From contig OY735211.1 of NCBI GenBank assembly GCA_963457665.1, positions 40,371,287 to 40,435,286 of the forward strand: DNA of 64,000 bases, written 5' to 3'. The notes beneath the pieces are model-generated. The model saw nothing but the letters and a program-made list of their open reading frames with translations, had not been told where the DNA came from and ran no database searches. Positions 10,536 through 24,224 of this stretch are shown one piece after another; position 1 is the first letter of the stretch; every line of letters begins with the position of its first letter. This DNA is from Thysanoteuthis rhombus (taxonomy: Eukaryota > Mollusca > Cephalopoda > Oegopsida > Thysanoteuthidae). The translations under genes and the position numbers were made by a program.

Positions 10536-11040
10536 ACATAAAACACAGGCATGTAAAATCTGACAGTCATAAGTCGATGGTGAGAAAAAGATGACCACGA
10601 AAAATAGATGGGTTTAATGAATCTATAAAAGCCATTCAGTAACTTTTCACTCGAGCCGAAAGGAAAAACAAAACAAAAGTTGAATATTTGTACCAAACTT
10701 TAATCAGCATTAGGCAGTGAGCGGTTATAGGATGGTCAGATTAACTTAGTAAAGGAATTGTCAAGTCAGATGTTCAACCCAAAAAATGCACAGAGTTTTT
10801 TTTCTTTAAAATTAGAACGGGGGGGAGGAAAAAAAAAATGGTGGGAAGTGTTTTGTGTTGGAGAGAGAAAGAGTTTGTATCTTTAAATGGAGTTGGGGCA
10901 GGAGGGAGAGAAAGAGAAAAGGTTGGATTCTTTTTTTTTTTTTTCTTATTTTTTTTTTTCCCATTAAAATAAAAAAAATTTGGCTGGTTCAGGGGGCCAA
11001 GTTGAATATTAAAATGAAACAAAGCAGGATTTTCTTCTCA

Positions 11041-11092
11041 GTGTGTATGTGTGTGTATGTGTGTGTATGTATGTATGTATGTGTATGTGTGG
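11041..11092 (+). repeat. (TGTA/TG)n compound microsatellite in the ARPC2 3' UTR region
   Basis: About 50 bases of TG and TATG units, roughly 190 bases beyond the ARPC2 stop. It would be a CA/CATA-rich tract in the transcript. Confidence 0.9.
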
Positions 11093-11277
11093 ATCAAAGG
11101 GGGTTGAAAATGTGTTGTCTTTCAAGAGCAAACAGGCAGCAGCCATGGTTGCCTTCCACCTCATCCTCTTCCTCCTCTTCTCTCTACGCTGATCTCCCAC
11201 TGATCATCCTGCAGTGTCCTCATGACTACCAGCAGTGGGCAGCTTTCCACCAGCGCACAAGATGTCTGGCAGCAAAC

Positions 11278-11308
11278 TCAGTTGGAATTCACCTTGAAGG
11301 TTCGGCCG
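11278..11308 (-). CDS. ARPC2: ARPC2 terminal exon 11 (residues 293-302 and stop)
   Basis: A long T-tract and CCAG precede 11308. The exon encodes (S)GRTFKVNSN then TGA at 11280-11278. GRTF aligns with the conserved TGKTF near the vertebrate C-terminus, which is why I prefer this spliced end to the stop just inside intron 10. Confidence 0.88.
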
Positions 11309-14300
11309 CTGGAAAAAAAATAAGAAAAAAAAAAAAAAAAACCACATTTTGAAATTGTTACAGATTCACTAAACAATCAACCATAGGGAATAAAGTCAAT
11401 CAACAATCCAAGAGAGAACAAACCAACAATTCTGCTCATTTATTTAAACCATCTTCACTTTGAAAACCAGCAGAAGACAGAAAAAGGATGTGAATTTACT
11501 CGGTTAAGATTTCCAAAGGAAAAATTTTGATAATGCAAGAGCAGAAAAGTGACTTGAAAGAAAGTTAATTCAATTTTACAGGATCCTTTCTTTTTAGGGG
11601 GGGGGGAGTATTGAAGAAATGAATAACAGTTACTCTGGGGTGGTATCATAGATATCTTGGTCTACAAAGGAGACCCTGCCCATAGGTAGGAGAAAATACA
11701 AAATTGAAGGAAGAGAAAACTGTCAAACACACATAAGGAAATATTTGGTGAAGATTCTACTTACGACATAGTTTTCTTTTCTACTCCTTTTGGTTCTGGT
11801 CTGGCTCGATTCAGAACCTTAAGAAAATCTGAAGTTTTAGCTCGCATCCTAGAATGTATATATGCCTAGAGGAGAGAAAAGATTTTTTTTTAAAACAGGA
11901 ATTGGAAAAAAACAAAAAAAAAATTCAAAGTGAGAAGGATTAAGATATATAATGATGTTGAATAATTTGTTTCAAAGCCAAAATTGAGAATTTTAAGACT
12001 TGACAGAGAATATACGAAAATGTTAAAAAGAAGCTAAACCAAAATTATTAAGAAAAATTATGGAAAGTTTCAGAAAATCAAAATCTTTAATTATCCTAGA
12101 AGATTACAAGGAACAATATTTCAAATAATTTTTATCTGATCTTGATTTCTTTCATTTCATGGCTTCAAAATAATTTCAACAACAAATTTTGATGAAATGA
12201 AGCTAGAATATCATATGCAATCATTTTACAAGAATCTGACAGTTTGACCCTTGCATTCATTGATAAAAAATTTATATGAAATACCAATCCACCAATATTC
12301 ACAAGGCATAGGTAGAACTGGTTTAGTAAAAGTGTCTTTTATGCAAGTTGGACAAGGGAAGACATACATTTACCTGTTGGTTGAAATTCTTTACTGGCTA
12401 GATTACATTTTCAAAAAAGGTACATAAATTATTCTATAATTTTTAATGAAAATTTTTTACAAAAAATTAAAAAAAAACATTTGTAGAGAAACAATTCCAT
12501 TTATCATAAAATGTTTTCATTATCAGTTGACCTAAATTCTACAAAAGATTTCAATTAAAAGCTATGAACACAAGAAACCATAGAAATGTTTGGCTGCACA
12601 AACTATTAAGCCACAATACGTTCAAGTACAGCATTCAGATTTTATAGGAATTATGAATGCAGTTTCATGACCCATCACTTCCTCTACAGTGGTCATCTAC
12701 AGCCTTGTCTACAGTTTGTCCTTAATTGTACAAGTTTATAAGTTAAAAGAATTGAAATGACAGAAGGTTGTGCCTTTCTCCTAGGTGTTGCACTACCAGG
12801 GATATTACAAATAAATAAATACATACTTGGAAGAGGTGAAGTTAGTTTATACAAAATATCAGTTACTAGCAATCCAAGGGAAATTATGAATCACTACCAA
12901 GCATATATCCTGCTTTTCATCTTGTAAATCAAGCAGTGGTAGTGTTAAAATCAGGTTACCTTGATGAAAATACTATCAGTGTGGTTTGCATCATTAATTT
13001 AGGATTTAAAATGAAATATTTCAAAAAATGGCTTCAAGTAAAGGACCAATTTGGGATAAACTTTTTTTTTTTTTACATTGTCAATTGAAAAACCTATTCA
13101 AGGGTGGATTTCAAACAAAAAAAAAATCAAAAGAAAAAATTTTCCTTTTCATTTAGGGCTGTGTATGTTATGTTCAAAATTTCAACGCTCTTCTACTTTC
13201 TACATAGTCTAGATGGATAGAGATGTATATAAATGTCAGAACACATGAATAAACTGGCCCCAGCAACAGTGATTAAACCAGTCTGTTGTGGGTAGCAGTG
13301 ATTAATAGTGATGCACAAAAATGTGAATTTATTCTAGTTCTGGTGCAGTTACTAACACTGGGCCATGAAATTCATTTTTTTTTCTTTTTTAAATCAAAAC
13401 TACACGGATCCATTTCAAGATAATTCAATAACTTTTTTCATAAATCAAAAAGCACACCGTCTATAATTGTGAGAAGAGTCATTGTCGTTCCAAGAGTCGT
13501 TCAGACTACTGAACTCATTTTTTGTGGAACTTTTGTTCTTACAATATTTTGTCTCATCTATTCTAGTCCTCTACAATCCAAGAGTCAGCTTAAATAATTT
13601 TGAGAAGTATCAAGATCATTTTTCAAGATTTCCAATTTCAACCGAATATTAGCTTCCATTACTTACCAGAGAACCCTCTCTTTTTTTTATGGATAGTACA
13701 GCTGAAGATACCTATGAAATTGATCAGCTGAAATGTTGTGGTGGTCACAAAGAATGAGTCCAATAGTTAAAACAACTCTTAGAATCAAAAGAGCATTCCA
13801 GATTTTCTGATTTACTTTTGAAGCACATTTCATAAAATGTCTCTAAATTTTCCTCCATTGTGGAAAACAAAAAGTAGCCTCAATATTTGAAGATGGATTC
13901 TGTCTTTGGAACTGGATTGCTATAGATGGATGAAAAGATTTCCAATACAAAAAATGAGAAAAATTTTTTAAGAGACAATACTAACCTTAGAACATTTAAT
14001 ATGATAGTGTAAGTAATCTCTCAGAGTGTGAATCAAGTTGATGGTATTATCTTTATTTTGTTCATTTGTGTGTCGAGGGAACAGAACTACAAAGAAAGCA
14101 GAAATATTTATTTGAAAAGAAAAAAGAAAAAAAACAAAATCAATGTTTTTCCAATGAGGAACTTGAAAATTCAATTCTCAGAAAGAATGTCTCTGTTATG
14201 CAGATTCTGCAAATAAATTTAATCATTCTGCAGTTAACTAGGGTTACTTTAAATCAAGAGCCAGGAATAATAACGTAATTACAGTATTTCCAACATTGGT

Positions 14301-17300
14301 TCTTTTAATACATGTTCATAACTCAAATATTAGGATCATCACTCAGAAATGACAAAATTATAAATATCAAAAGAAAACGTTGGTTTTAAAATTATCTGGA
14401 AACCTAAAAAATATCAGTGACAAGCAGACGATTCAACATGGCAATTTTTTTGTTTAAATTAGGAGAAATAAGTTATCACTAAACAAAAAACAAAGATTGA
14501 AAATACTTCATTTGTTTCTAATATCCCCCTCAATTACAAAATGTGATAAAAAATTTAAAAAATTATAAATATGTGTGCTCCTATGACTTTCTTTTGAGAT
14601 CATTTCATATTTGAGATTATTCAAGATTTGGGGAAAACTAAAAGAAATGACACTGATTTCTCACAGGTAGACTGAATTTATTGTTGTTCAGCAGTAAAAG
14701 AGAGAGAAACACTTACCAAATGTAATGTAGCCAATATTGTCTCCTACAGAAGCATCTGTGTTCTGCAACTCTTGGGGAGGTTCTTTATGGCTGAACAACA
14801 CCTGAGGCGCTTGTTGGTACTTACGTCGTCCCTCTTTGAATTCCTGAAAGGCAAAAACAAGAGTCTGAAATCAGCAACAAAGGAGGGGGGGAAAAAAAGT
14901 AAGAACTGCAGATTCTTTAGGGATTCGGTATCTTGACCCAAATGCAAGCAGAACAAGAATGTATACAGGAATATATTCTTTTCAGTTTGTATTGGTCATT
15001 AATATTTCTATTGATAATCGGACCATCTTCATCTTGGTTGTTTTTCATACAACGTTGGTTTGAATATCAATAGAAATAATAATAATGCCTCATCTCAAAA
15101 ATTCAGAGATATACTAATGGTCATTAATACTTAGACAATAGGAAGGTCAAACACACAAGTCAAACTTCAAGAAGCTGAGAACACACACTTTTGTATTTAG
15201 TCAGAAAGAATGGTTGATTTGTACCTGCATAAAAACTTTTCCAATAACAACATCAGAATCATCTTTGAAAACTGTGCTGAAGATCACCGTTACTCTGTCT
15301 TTCTGTGCATCAACATACCTGCAAAGAAATTTCACTAAATCAGGATTTGGAAGATACAGAAAGAAATTCATCTCTAATTCATATGAAAATTGACTAAGGT
15401 AAACAAGACATCTATCTATTGAAAAATGCATTCTTGTAAAAAAAGGAAAATAAATTTAGGAACAAGCCAAATGAAAAGACTGGGTCATCTTTCCAGATGA
15501 TCAGCAAAGATATGGCAATACACAACATTAGTGATATTTTATTCCTTTCTTCCTAATTTCTCAGTTCAACTTGGAAATTATTTTCTATCAAATTCCTATA
15601 AATATTGGGTACATGATTGGGCTGTAATCATACACTTAATTTTGAAATATCTGCACTGGCAATACTGAACAATGTATGAGAGAATGATTCTGATTTGGCC
15701 AAATAATTAACAGTCATGTTTATTTTTCGTAAATTTCTCAGTATATTATCATTCTAGAAGAAAGTGATAAACAAAAAAATTCAAAGTTGAAATAAAAGGA
15801 AATCATTCACCCCCAAAAGAAGAAAAAAAATCTTAAATAAAAGACTGGAATATTTTTGTTAACCGATTCTAACAATGAAGATCGAAGGAAATAAGCAACA
15901 TTTTCAACACATTACACTTATTGTAAGAAAGGTAAAAATGCAACTCAAAAGCAAAAAGATATTCATGCAATTCATAGAAATGGAGCTGTGAATGACTGAA
16001 TGAGTCAGAAATTATTTGTACAGTTTTGTGCTGGAGATTCTCCAGTTGAAGCTGATGAAGATCAAATCAAGACAATATTCAAGAATGAGTGAGGTTAAAG
16101 AATTCTACTGATGAAAATTTCAGTTCCCACAAAGACTGTAAAAAGGCACTTAGAGAATGTTCAGAGAGGATAAAATTATGAAATTACCTAAAAAATGGTA
16201 GAAGATAGGCAAAGCAAAACAAATATGATGTTCAATGGAGTTGAAGGCAAAGATTGAAAAAAAATAATAAACCAAAAGAATTTTTCAACCAATACGATAT
16301 TTAGATTGGCAGAAAGATAGATATGAATATTTGAGTGTGTGTACACATATACAGACACTAAGTGCATCTATATAATTCAGAATGAAAATACATGAAACTA
16401 CATCTATAAAGAGAAAAAGTAGAGGCCAATTTGTTATCAACTCCAAGAAATGTCAAAAATTAAAAGTTTAATAAATTTTAATATTTCCAAATATTGAAAA
16501 TATTCTTGAATAAGACATTTGGGGAACAAATACAAATATGATATTGTATTGTTCAAACCAACAAATGTGAACAAAATATAGCAGATATTGGAGACTAACT
16601 GTATTAACTAATTTACCTCACGATAAATTGACCAGCAACCAATTGTCATAGCATCTAAATGAAAATCACACAGCCATGTCAACAATTGAACTCTTCCAGC
16701 AGAGAAATATGCTGTGAGTTAGGTACCCAGGATTGGATACTTACATAGTTTCTTCATCTCTGTAATGGATGACAGCTCGCTTGTGTCCAGCCTCACCGTT
16801 TGCCTGAAACTGGAAGTATTTCTCAAAGACCGAGGCAAAGCAATTCCTTTTCAAAAGAGCAGCCTTCTTCACAATTTCTACATAGTCTTTTGGAATGTTC
16901 TCAAGGTTATATACTAAAGAGATATTGTAACCTGAAAAACAAAAACAAAATTCAGTATGCAGATATAAGTGAAGAACAAAAATGATGTCAAGATACAAGT
17001 AAAAAAAATTAATGACTAAATAGGTAGACATAAAAAATTCAGATAGACACTTTTTACAGATGTAAATCACACAAAAATAATGTACTGTATATGCCAGACC
17101 ATAAGACAAAAGGTTTATGATAATTGGAGCACTATCGTTCACTGAAACTCACTCAAGCCCTTTAACTAACCACATTGTAGACAGCCCACTGGTCATTATA
17201 CTAGGGCATTAGAAGTAGTGTAATATCAACACAGTTTTTGGGTTTTGTTTTTTTTTTTCAAATCTGTTGTTTATACCAGTATATACAGTAACATTTAAAC

Positions 17301-19933
17301 TAATTAGAGGAATATCCTAAAGATTTATAAATTTTTCAAAACTTATACAGGAACTTTGGGCTGTGTAATAAGGTCAACAAGTTGATAAGTAAATAATGAA
17401 CGGTATGAATTATTGTGCTCAAATGTGGCAACAGGCAAGAGCAAACCACTGTTGTAAAACCAACCAAAACCACTTTTTATTAGAAAGAAGTTAAGGGGGT
17501 TCATGACTTATTGTCAGATGAATAAAGAATGCCATGTACTCACCTTCTTCAGGATCTGTAAGATAGTCTCCATATTCTCGCTTGACTAACTGTAAAGAAA
17601 AAGAGTATCAGAATTTTTAATGAACTGTTGGGAAGAACTTTATAATCAAAATTATAGAGTTAACTGGTTGACTCATGCCATCAAAAAAATGACACCAGTA
17701 TTTAAATAATGGTGCAACTGTACTGTACTTTGAAAAGATCAAAAACATTGTTTCTCAGCATGTTCAACCAGAAAGATTGTTTCTATGAATCTTTCAAAAA
17801 AAATAATTAAAATAAGGTTTACTTTTTAATTAACATAAAAAAAATAAAGATAACTATCACCCTCGAGAAATGTTACAGATAGAAAATATAGCCAATCAAG
17901 TGGCAAATTATACAAGTAGATGACTTGAAAGTACTTCATAACAGTCAAAATCATAGTCATTAATCCTGAGAGACAGTAAATAAGTTATTGATTGTCAGGA
18001 AGTTGGATATTTATTACAGCATTAAGAGTCATTTAGTACCAAAGAACCCATTACAATATAATACATTTTGATAAAATTCACCATAAACGTGACATACTAC
18101 CAGTGTCTATAGGTTAATTGTTGATAGCAAAGCATTTACATATTTTTAGAAATATCTACAAATCAAGTCTTTATATAATTGAATGAAACAGATAGGAGAA
18201 ATTATGGATACGAAATTTTCATTTTTTGGTTGTTAGCAGAGATACAAAGATAATGAAATGTAGCTTTAGTTTTATTTTTGTAATGAATGCAAAGCTCAGA
18301 AATTGAACCATATATATTTTTTACATTTGCTATGATAAGTTCAAGTAACTCATTCCTTTTCAATCATCCAAATTGTATTCATTTATTCTCTTTATGATAA
18401 AACTCCCCTACAATATCATAAAGTTCAAACAAGCCAATCAGAGTTACAATTTTTTTGACTTGGAGAAACAATTAACAAAATCTGTTTACAGAAGTTTTGA
18501 AAGCTTACACTGGGCTACAATTACAGAACATTAATTCAATATATAATTTCAGGAACTTAATATACAATGATTACAAAACATGTTAAAAGAGATAGAAATA
18601 ACCAACTGACGACAGCTACTGCTGCTGTCCTAACAATAAACATCATTTTGAATAGATATTTTCAAGGCTTGATTCTTGAAACATTATTTTAGAAATGATA
18701 TTCTAAAATCTTATTCTATCCATAAAGGAAAAATCCTTTCATTTTTTACAGGCACTATGCTAGTACCTAAATAAATATAAGTTTGTATACAGAGAGAAAA
18801 AAAAAAGAAATACTGTGTACAGTTATGCAAATGAACAACTTTTGTCAATCAATTTCAAAACTCCAGTATTCATAAGTCAAATTCTTATTTTTCAATACGA
18901 GTGAGGTGATTGTCATTCAATCATTTTATATGGCCTTAAAATATAGATGAAAGAAACAAATTTGAAAAAAAATCAGGACACAAAGGGTTAAGATATCTCC
19001 CCATTAATTTTTTTTGTTTAGTTCAATTCTGCCCGAAAAGGCCATTAGCTGCTATGCAAAGAGTCAGCAGACAGTCTCATAGCTTTATTCTCTTCAAAGC
19101 TGATGTCTCCCATTTCCACCATAAGTGTGACTTTCTCCTGAACAGACAAACAAACCAACAATTTGGTGACACTGATATTTATACAAGATACATGAAAAAT
19201 ATTTTTGGTGCGTCAATAGTTCACGTAATGCATGACTTTTTTTTTTTCCCCTTTCCACTTCAGGATTTTGTTGAGCTTTAATATGAAAAAAGCTTTACAG
19301 ATGACACTGCTTACAAGAGGGAGGTTTCATTCTGTGTGGGTAAATAAATTATGAAGCATTCTAAACCACAATGGAGAAATGAAGAATGTTGTTTTACATT
19401 TAGGATAGATACATTTTTAGCCTAATTTCTACAGAGTAGAGAGAAAAAATAAGTAGAAAATAGGATTGACTGGAAAATAAGGAAATAAGTAATGTACAGT
19501 AATTACTATCCATTGACATAGTAAACAAATTGTTTAACTAGCTCTCATTTTCATAAATACCAGGTCACCCTATCTTAAAAGCCAGGGGACGATAAACAAC
19601 AATGTTGGACAAACAAAACAAAACTACATGAAAACATGAGAGAAAGGAATGGTAAGATAATTCCTGATAATTCCCAAAATCATCTAATGATAATCATTTT
19701 TATAACTTCCATCATTAAATGAGATACTTTACCAATGCAGAGAATTTTCTAATGTTGTCCATAGCATAATGGAATAGATAGTCAAGTCAAACAAGGTTCA
19801 AATCCTATAATGAGCTAGGGAATAATTTTATTGCTGAACCAATAAAAAATTTCAATACTAGAGATCTAATGTATCCTTTATTCTAATTTAGAAAATATTA
19901 GTAGTCTTGAGAAGAAGTTTTAAGATGTAAGGA

Positions 19934-19973
<40 letters not shown>

Positions 19974-22900
19974 AAATGGGAAAGAAAATACAGCAATAAC
20001 CAGCTTAGCATTGAACACTTTTACAAATTCATTTTTTTTTTTTAATGAATGTAGTAATGTCAAATTTCTGATATGAATAATGATAAAAGACAGCATTATG
20101 GACAGTCTCCCACAGTATACCTTACACTTAGGTTAAGGTGTCGTATATTAGAATGCATTACTGATATTTCACCTGCAAAGCAGCTACTAGATAAAATACA
20201 CAGCACTAATCCACTCCATCTTGAGCATCATATATATTTTTAAATGATTGCTGGAACTTTCTGTTTATGATGTTATACATATCACATTTTGTGCAGTATT
20301 TTAGGGACATATCGAGAGCGCTAACCAAGAAAAATCCAGGAAGATAAAGTAGTTGAATAGATGAATAGAATAAACATAACGGAGAGAAGAGACCCAAGAG
20401 ATAAGATACAAACATTTTGCAGATGAAGGTGTTCTTCAAATCAGCTATTGGCTCCTAAAATAATTCAGGGCACTTATTATGAAAGGCGAGTCATAAAAAT
20501 TGCAACTAGCAACTGAGCTCTTCATTTGGTTGGGATTTGTGGAGAGCAAGACTAACATAGGACTTTAGTGGATGAAAGAATCTGGAATAATTTTGACTGT
20601 ACTCTTTCATCAGGTTTCGAAACAAATAAGATTAAACAAAAAGGATCTTGATTCAGGAAGATATGTCTGAAATGAAGATATGGCTTACTGCTTTAGGCAA
20701 AGACAAATACAAAAAGAAGAGGAATTTGCTTTTAAAATTACATTTATGGTGTGGTTAATGAAAATAACCAATCAAAATCCTTTACGAAGGAATAAATCCA
20801 ATATGCTTCAATAAAATTTTTAGAATGAAGAGAATGTCAGAAGAAAAGGATTATTTTAAAAGCTCATTCAAGGCATTTCTTTCCTATCAAAAAACTATTC
20901 TTTAAAAACTGATTAGCTTCTTTTATCTTAATTGTATATTATGGAGAAATGAATACTTAATCTGACAGAATAAAATTTTTAAATATAACATCTTACATAT
21001 GTATAAGTCAGGAGTTGAAAACCAAAAAGAGAAAATCACCATTGTATGACTGGGGAAGTAAAATACTGATTACTTCTCTTCTGATAAACTTATTTCAACA
21101 AAAGGCCAACTTAAAAACTCACAGCATTCTCAAATTACACAAGATAAGACCTCTCCAACCTCTTATGATTTATAAAATAAAATTAAACAATCATTTTTTG
21201 AATGAAAGAAAAATCCAGTATTCAAACACTGTATCTTTATCAAACAAAATTTCTCTTACATTGACAAAGGATAATCATACTAACTGAACCGGCGAAAATT
21301 CCACGGGTGTTAGCAACTAAGATTATCCACTATCTCATGCCTCTGGTCTCATCTCGCTTGATGTCTGTATCTTTTGATTTTCTCCCTTATCCCTTCTAAT
21401 CTTAGTAACCAGTCCATGCTTCTATCTAAATGTCATACAAACATGATTAGTTTCATTGGCAAAAACTTTCCTGCCCCCTCATTCAAGTCTCTTACTTTCT
21501 TGTCTGTCTTCTCCCTACCTATCCTCTCGTTAAACTACCTTTTCTCCCCCCCCCACTTCTCTCTCTCTCTCATCCAACCCCTCAGTAACCTAACTCACTT
21601 TTCTCCCCTCTTTTTAAATAAAATAAGGGATACGTCTAATCAGACCCATATTTTAAATTTTTAAATGTATGGTGGCAAAATGATATTTTCAATGAAATAA
21701 GTAATATTCTAATCTATAGTAAAAATAAAGAAATAAAAAATTTAGATAAATTTTCATAAAAAATTACTCTGGTTTGCTGAACAGAGTCTCAACAACCCAG
21801 TTTTATTCACAAACTTGTAATTCTGTAACATAATAAAGAAATGAACACTGCTGTTGACTGCTTTATCCAAATTCTAACACTCCAAAATTCTCTTGTAATT
21901 AATCAATTTTCAATGAATTGACCAATTATAGTATAATGGACAAGCATATTGATGGCATAGATAATGAGAGCAGTGAGTCACATTTATGGCATCAGTAGTA
22001 ACCATCAGCTTCCTACCCTCTTATCAAATTATTACAATAATAGTATCAGTAGCAGCCAAACCCATTGTTGTACACCTATGATAACATTAGCAAAATGATG
22101 GATTATGGACTAATGATAAGTAACACTGAAAGAAGCTAATAAAGCTATCTTTCTATAGCCTCAGCCTAGATTGGGACATATAATAAGCTTGTGAAAGGAA
22201 TAATATGAAGAGGTTCAACTTTCCAACTTTTGTTTAGTCAAATAACCAGGACATATGTACTACAGAAATGTTTTTTTTTTCCAATTGTGACAATCTGACA
22301 AATACACATACAAAACACCCATCATCTCCACAAAATCATTCCTTCCCACTCCTCTGAAAGAAATACTCTGTCACTAGTGACATTTCATTATTACATCATA
22401 ACATGGAATTCTATTTTACTACATCAGAAGACAAACATACACGAGTGGCATGATTGAAATTCTATTTTACTATGATATTAGCATGGTAGAAAACAACTCT
22501 ACAATGGTAATCATTTTATGTGTGGATTCATTTTGACTACTATTTACTTTCATCATGATTTTTAGATATGCCAACTTCAAAATTTCAAAGCAAAGGGCAG
22601 TTATATGGAGGTGATATCAGTAGAAAGGGCTTTTAAAAGGTGGGAACTTAGAAAAGAATGGGCTTTTAATGGCACCAAAGATCAAACTGGTGCATCTATG
22701 GTCTGACTTTCAGACTATAGAAAAACAAAAAGATTCCTTTCCATGATTCATCAATGTCACTTTGAAGGAAACGACAGATATTCAATACATTCAGAGGGAC
22801 AGACAAGTCAAGCAACGAGCAAAAGATCCAAGTGCATTCTTAGTAATGGGTATCATTACCCAACATGCACTGGTGTCTGCTAAAATAATCATTAACAGAG

Positions 22901-24181
22901 CAGCCACACCCTGGAACAAATAAACAAAAGCAATGTCAGGCAGTTTGAGATGTACACACAAATTGCAAGTTAACATTTTGCTTATTAAAATAGAAGACTG
23001 CTTAGTAGAGAGAAGATAACAGGAAATAGCCGTTTGACTATTGAAGTAGTGCGGAGTGGCATAACAGTTACCAGCATGGACAACAGAATCAGTGGGCGAA
23101 GATCAAGTTTCAGCCAAGGCTTTTTATATTCACTTCGCATTAAAGCTCTCGCGAAAGGCACAAGTCTACTTCTCCACCTATATATGGGTAAATAGTAGGG
23201 CAACTGGAACCCTTCAGCCTTGTGAGGCTGTCCATCTAAGAGAAAGTTACTCTGAAAGAGAAAAACTCAGAGCTTAACAGTCACTGAAACTGACCCCCGA
23301 GCCTGCTAGCTACTGAAAGTGCAGCAGAATAGCTGAGGCCCTATGCTCCACAATGAATCTACAGGAATAAACCAACATAGAAGTATTCTAGATTTTGCAA
23401 ACATTAAAATAATTGTGGCATAAGAGCTGCTGAATGCTGGATTGAAATCAAGCTTTTCTTTCTTGGCAAGTTTATGGTAACGGGCCAAACAAGTCTTACT
23501 TTTGGGAGACCAGGCAAACTTCTGGCGTCAGTCTTTCACTCCACCACAAAAGCTAAAAATACTAAGAGTCAATGAGATCACAGTTCTCACTGCTAGCATC
23601 GAGGACTAGAATTCAGATATTCTATTTATTGATTGATTGGGAGAATATTTTTTTCTCAAAATCTTAAAGAATGAAATTTCAAACTTACTGCATCTGCACC
23701 ATGTTCCTGAAGTTCTTTGTAAAATTTCAGGGAAATACTGACCTGCAAAAGAAAGAAAATATATAAAGGAAATGATTATATTGTACAATTATTGAAGGGG
23801 GGGACCTTCTTGAAAGTAGCCATTTATGTGACCAATAGTACAGTAAAGAAAAAAAAATGACAGGATAATTTTTGTATGAATAAATCATACAAACTAGACT
23901 AAATAATGGTAAAACAAGTTTAAAAAAAAAAAAATGAAAATAAGATGGTGTTTATATCAATTTGTTTGTAAAACGTGATGTGAATTTAAGGTATTTGCTT
24001 CTTTACGACCTGAAAAATATACGTGTATGTAGGCTTAATAAACAGACATTCTTCCTCTTACATTCAGCCTCTCTATGTGAGAAATACCAAAAGTACCGAC
24101 TGTTCTTGATGGAAATCACATTTGTTTGTGACATGAGTTTGTTTGTCTTTATCTCAGAACAATACTACAAGGAAAAAAAAA

Positions 24182-24224
<43 letters not shown>

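Larger units (their letters stand above)
6861..11277. other. Region between the two convergent genes, including both 3' UTRs
   Basis: Very AT-rich, with A- and T-runs around 7510, 7760, 8280 and 8580, a C-run near 8514-8525, and a MITE-like element at 9158-9586. No convincing coding region. The right edge becomes more GC-rich at about 11100-11277, which I read as the ARPC2 3' UTR. Confidence 0.6.
17590..23688 (-). other. ARPC2: ARPC2 intron 4 with an A37 run and SINE-like/dispersed repeats
   Basis: 6.1 kb. It holds a tRNA-like SINE relic at 19755-19825, an uninterrupted run of 37 A at 19935-19971, and a moderately GC-rich dispersed repeat at about 23165-23390. The remainder is AT-rich without a gene. 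Confidence 0.7.

Noticed and set aside
10855-11352. 165-codon + strand frame across the ARPC2 3' end
   Set aside because: It is antisense to the ARPC2 terminal exon and UTR and is built from microsatellite and T/A-runs.
16741-17142. 133-codon minus-strand frame starting at 17142
   Set aside because: Only the part from 16931 down is real (ARPC2 exon 6); the start is intron read-through before the acceptor.
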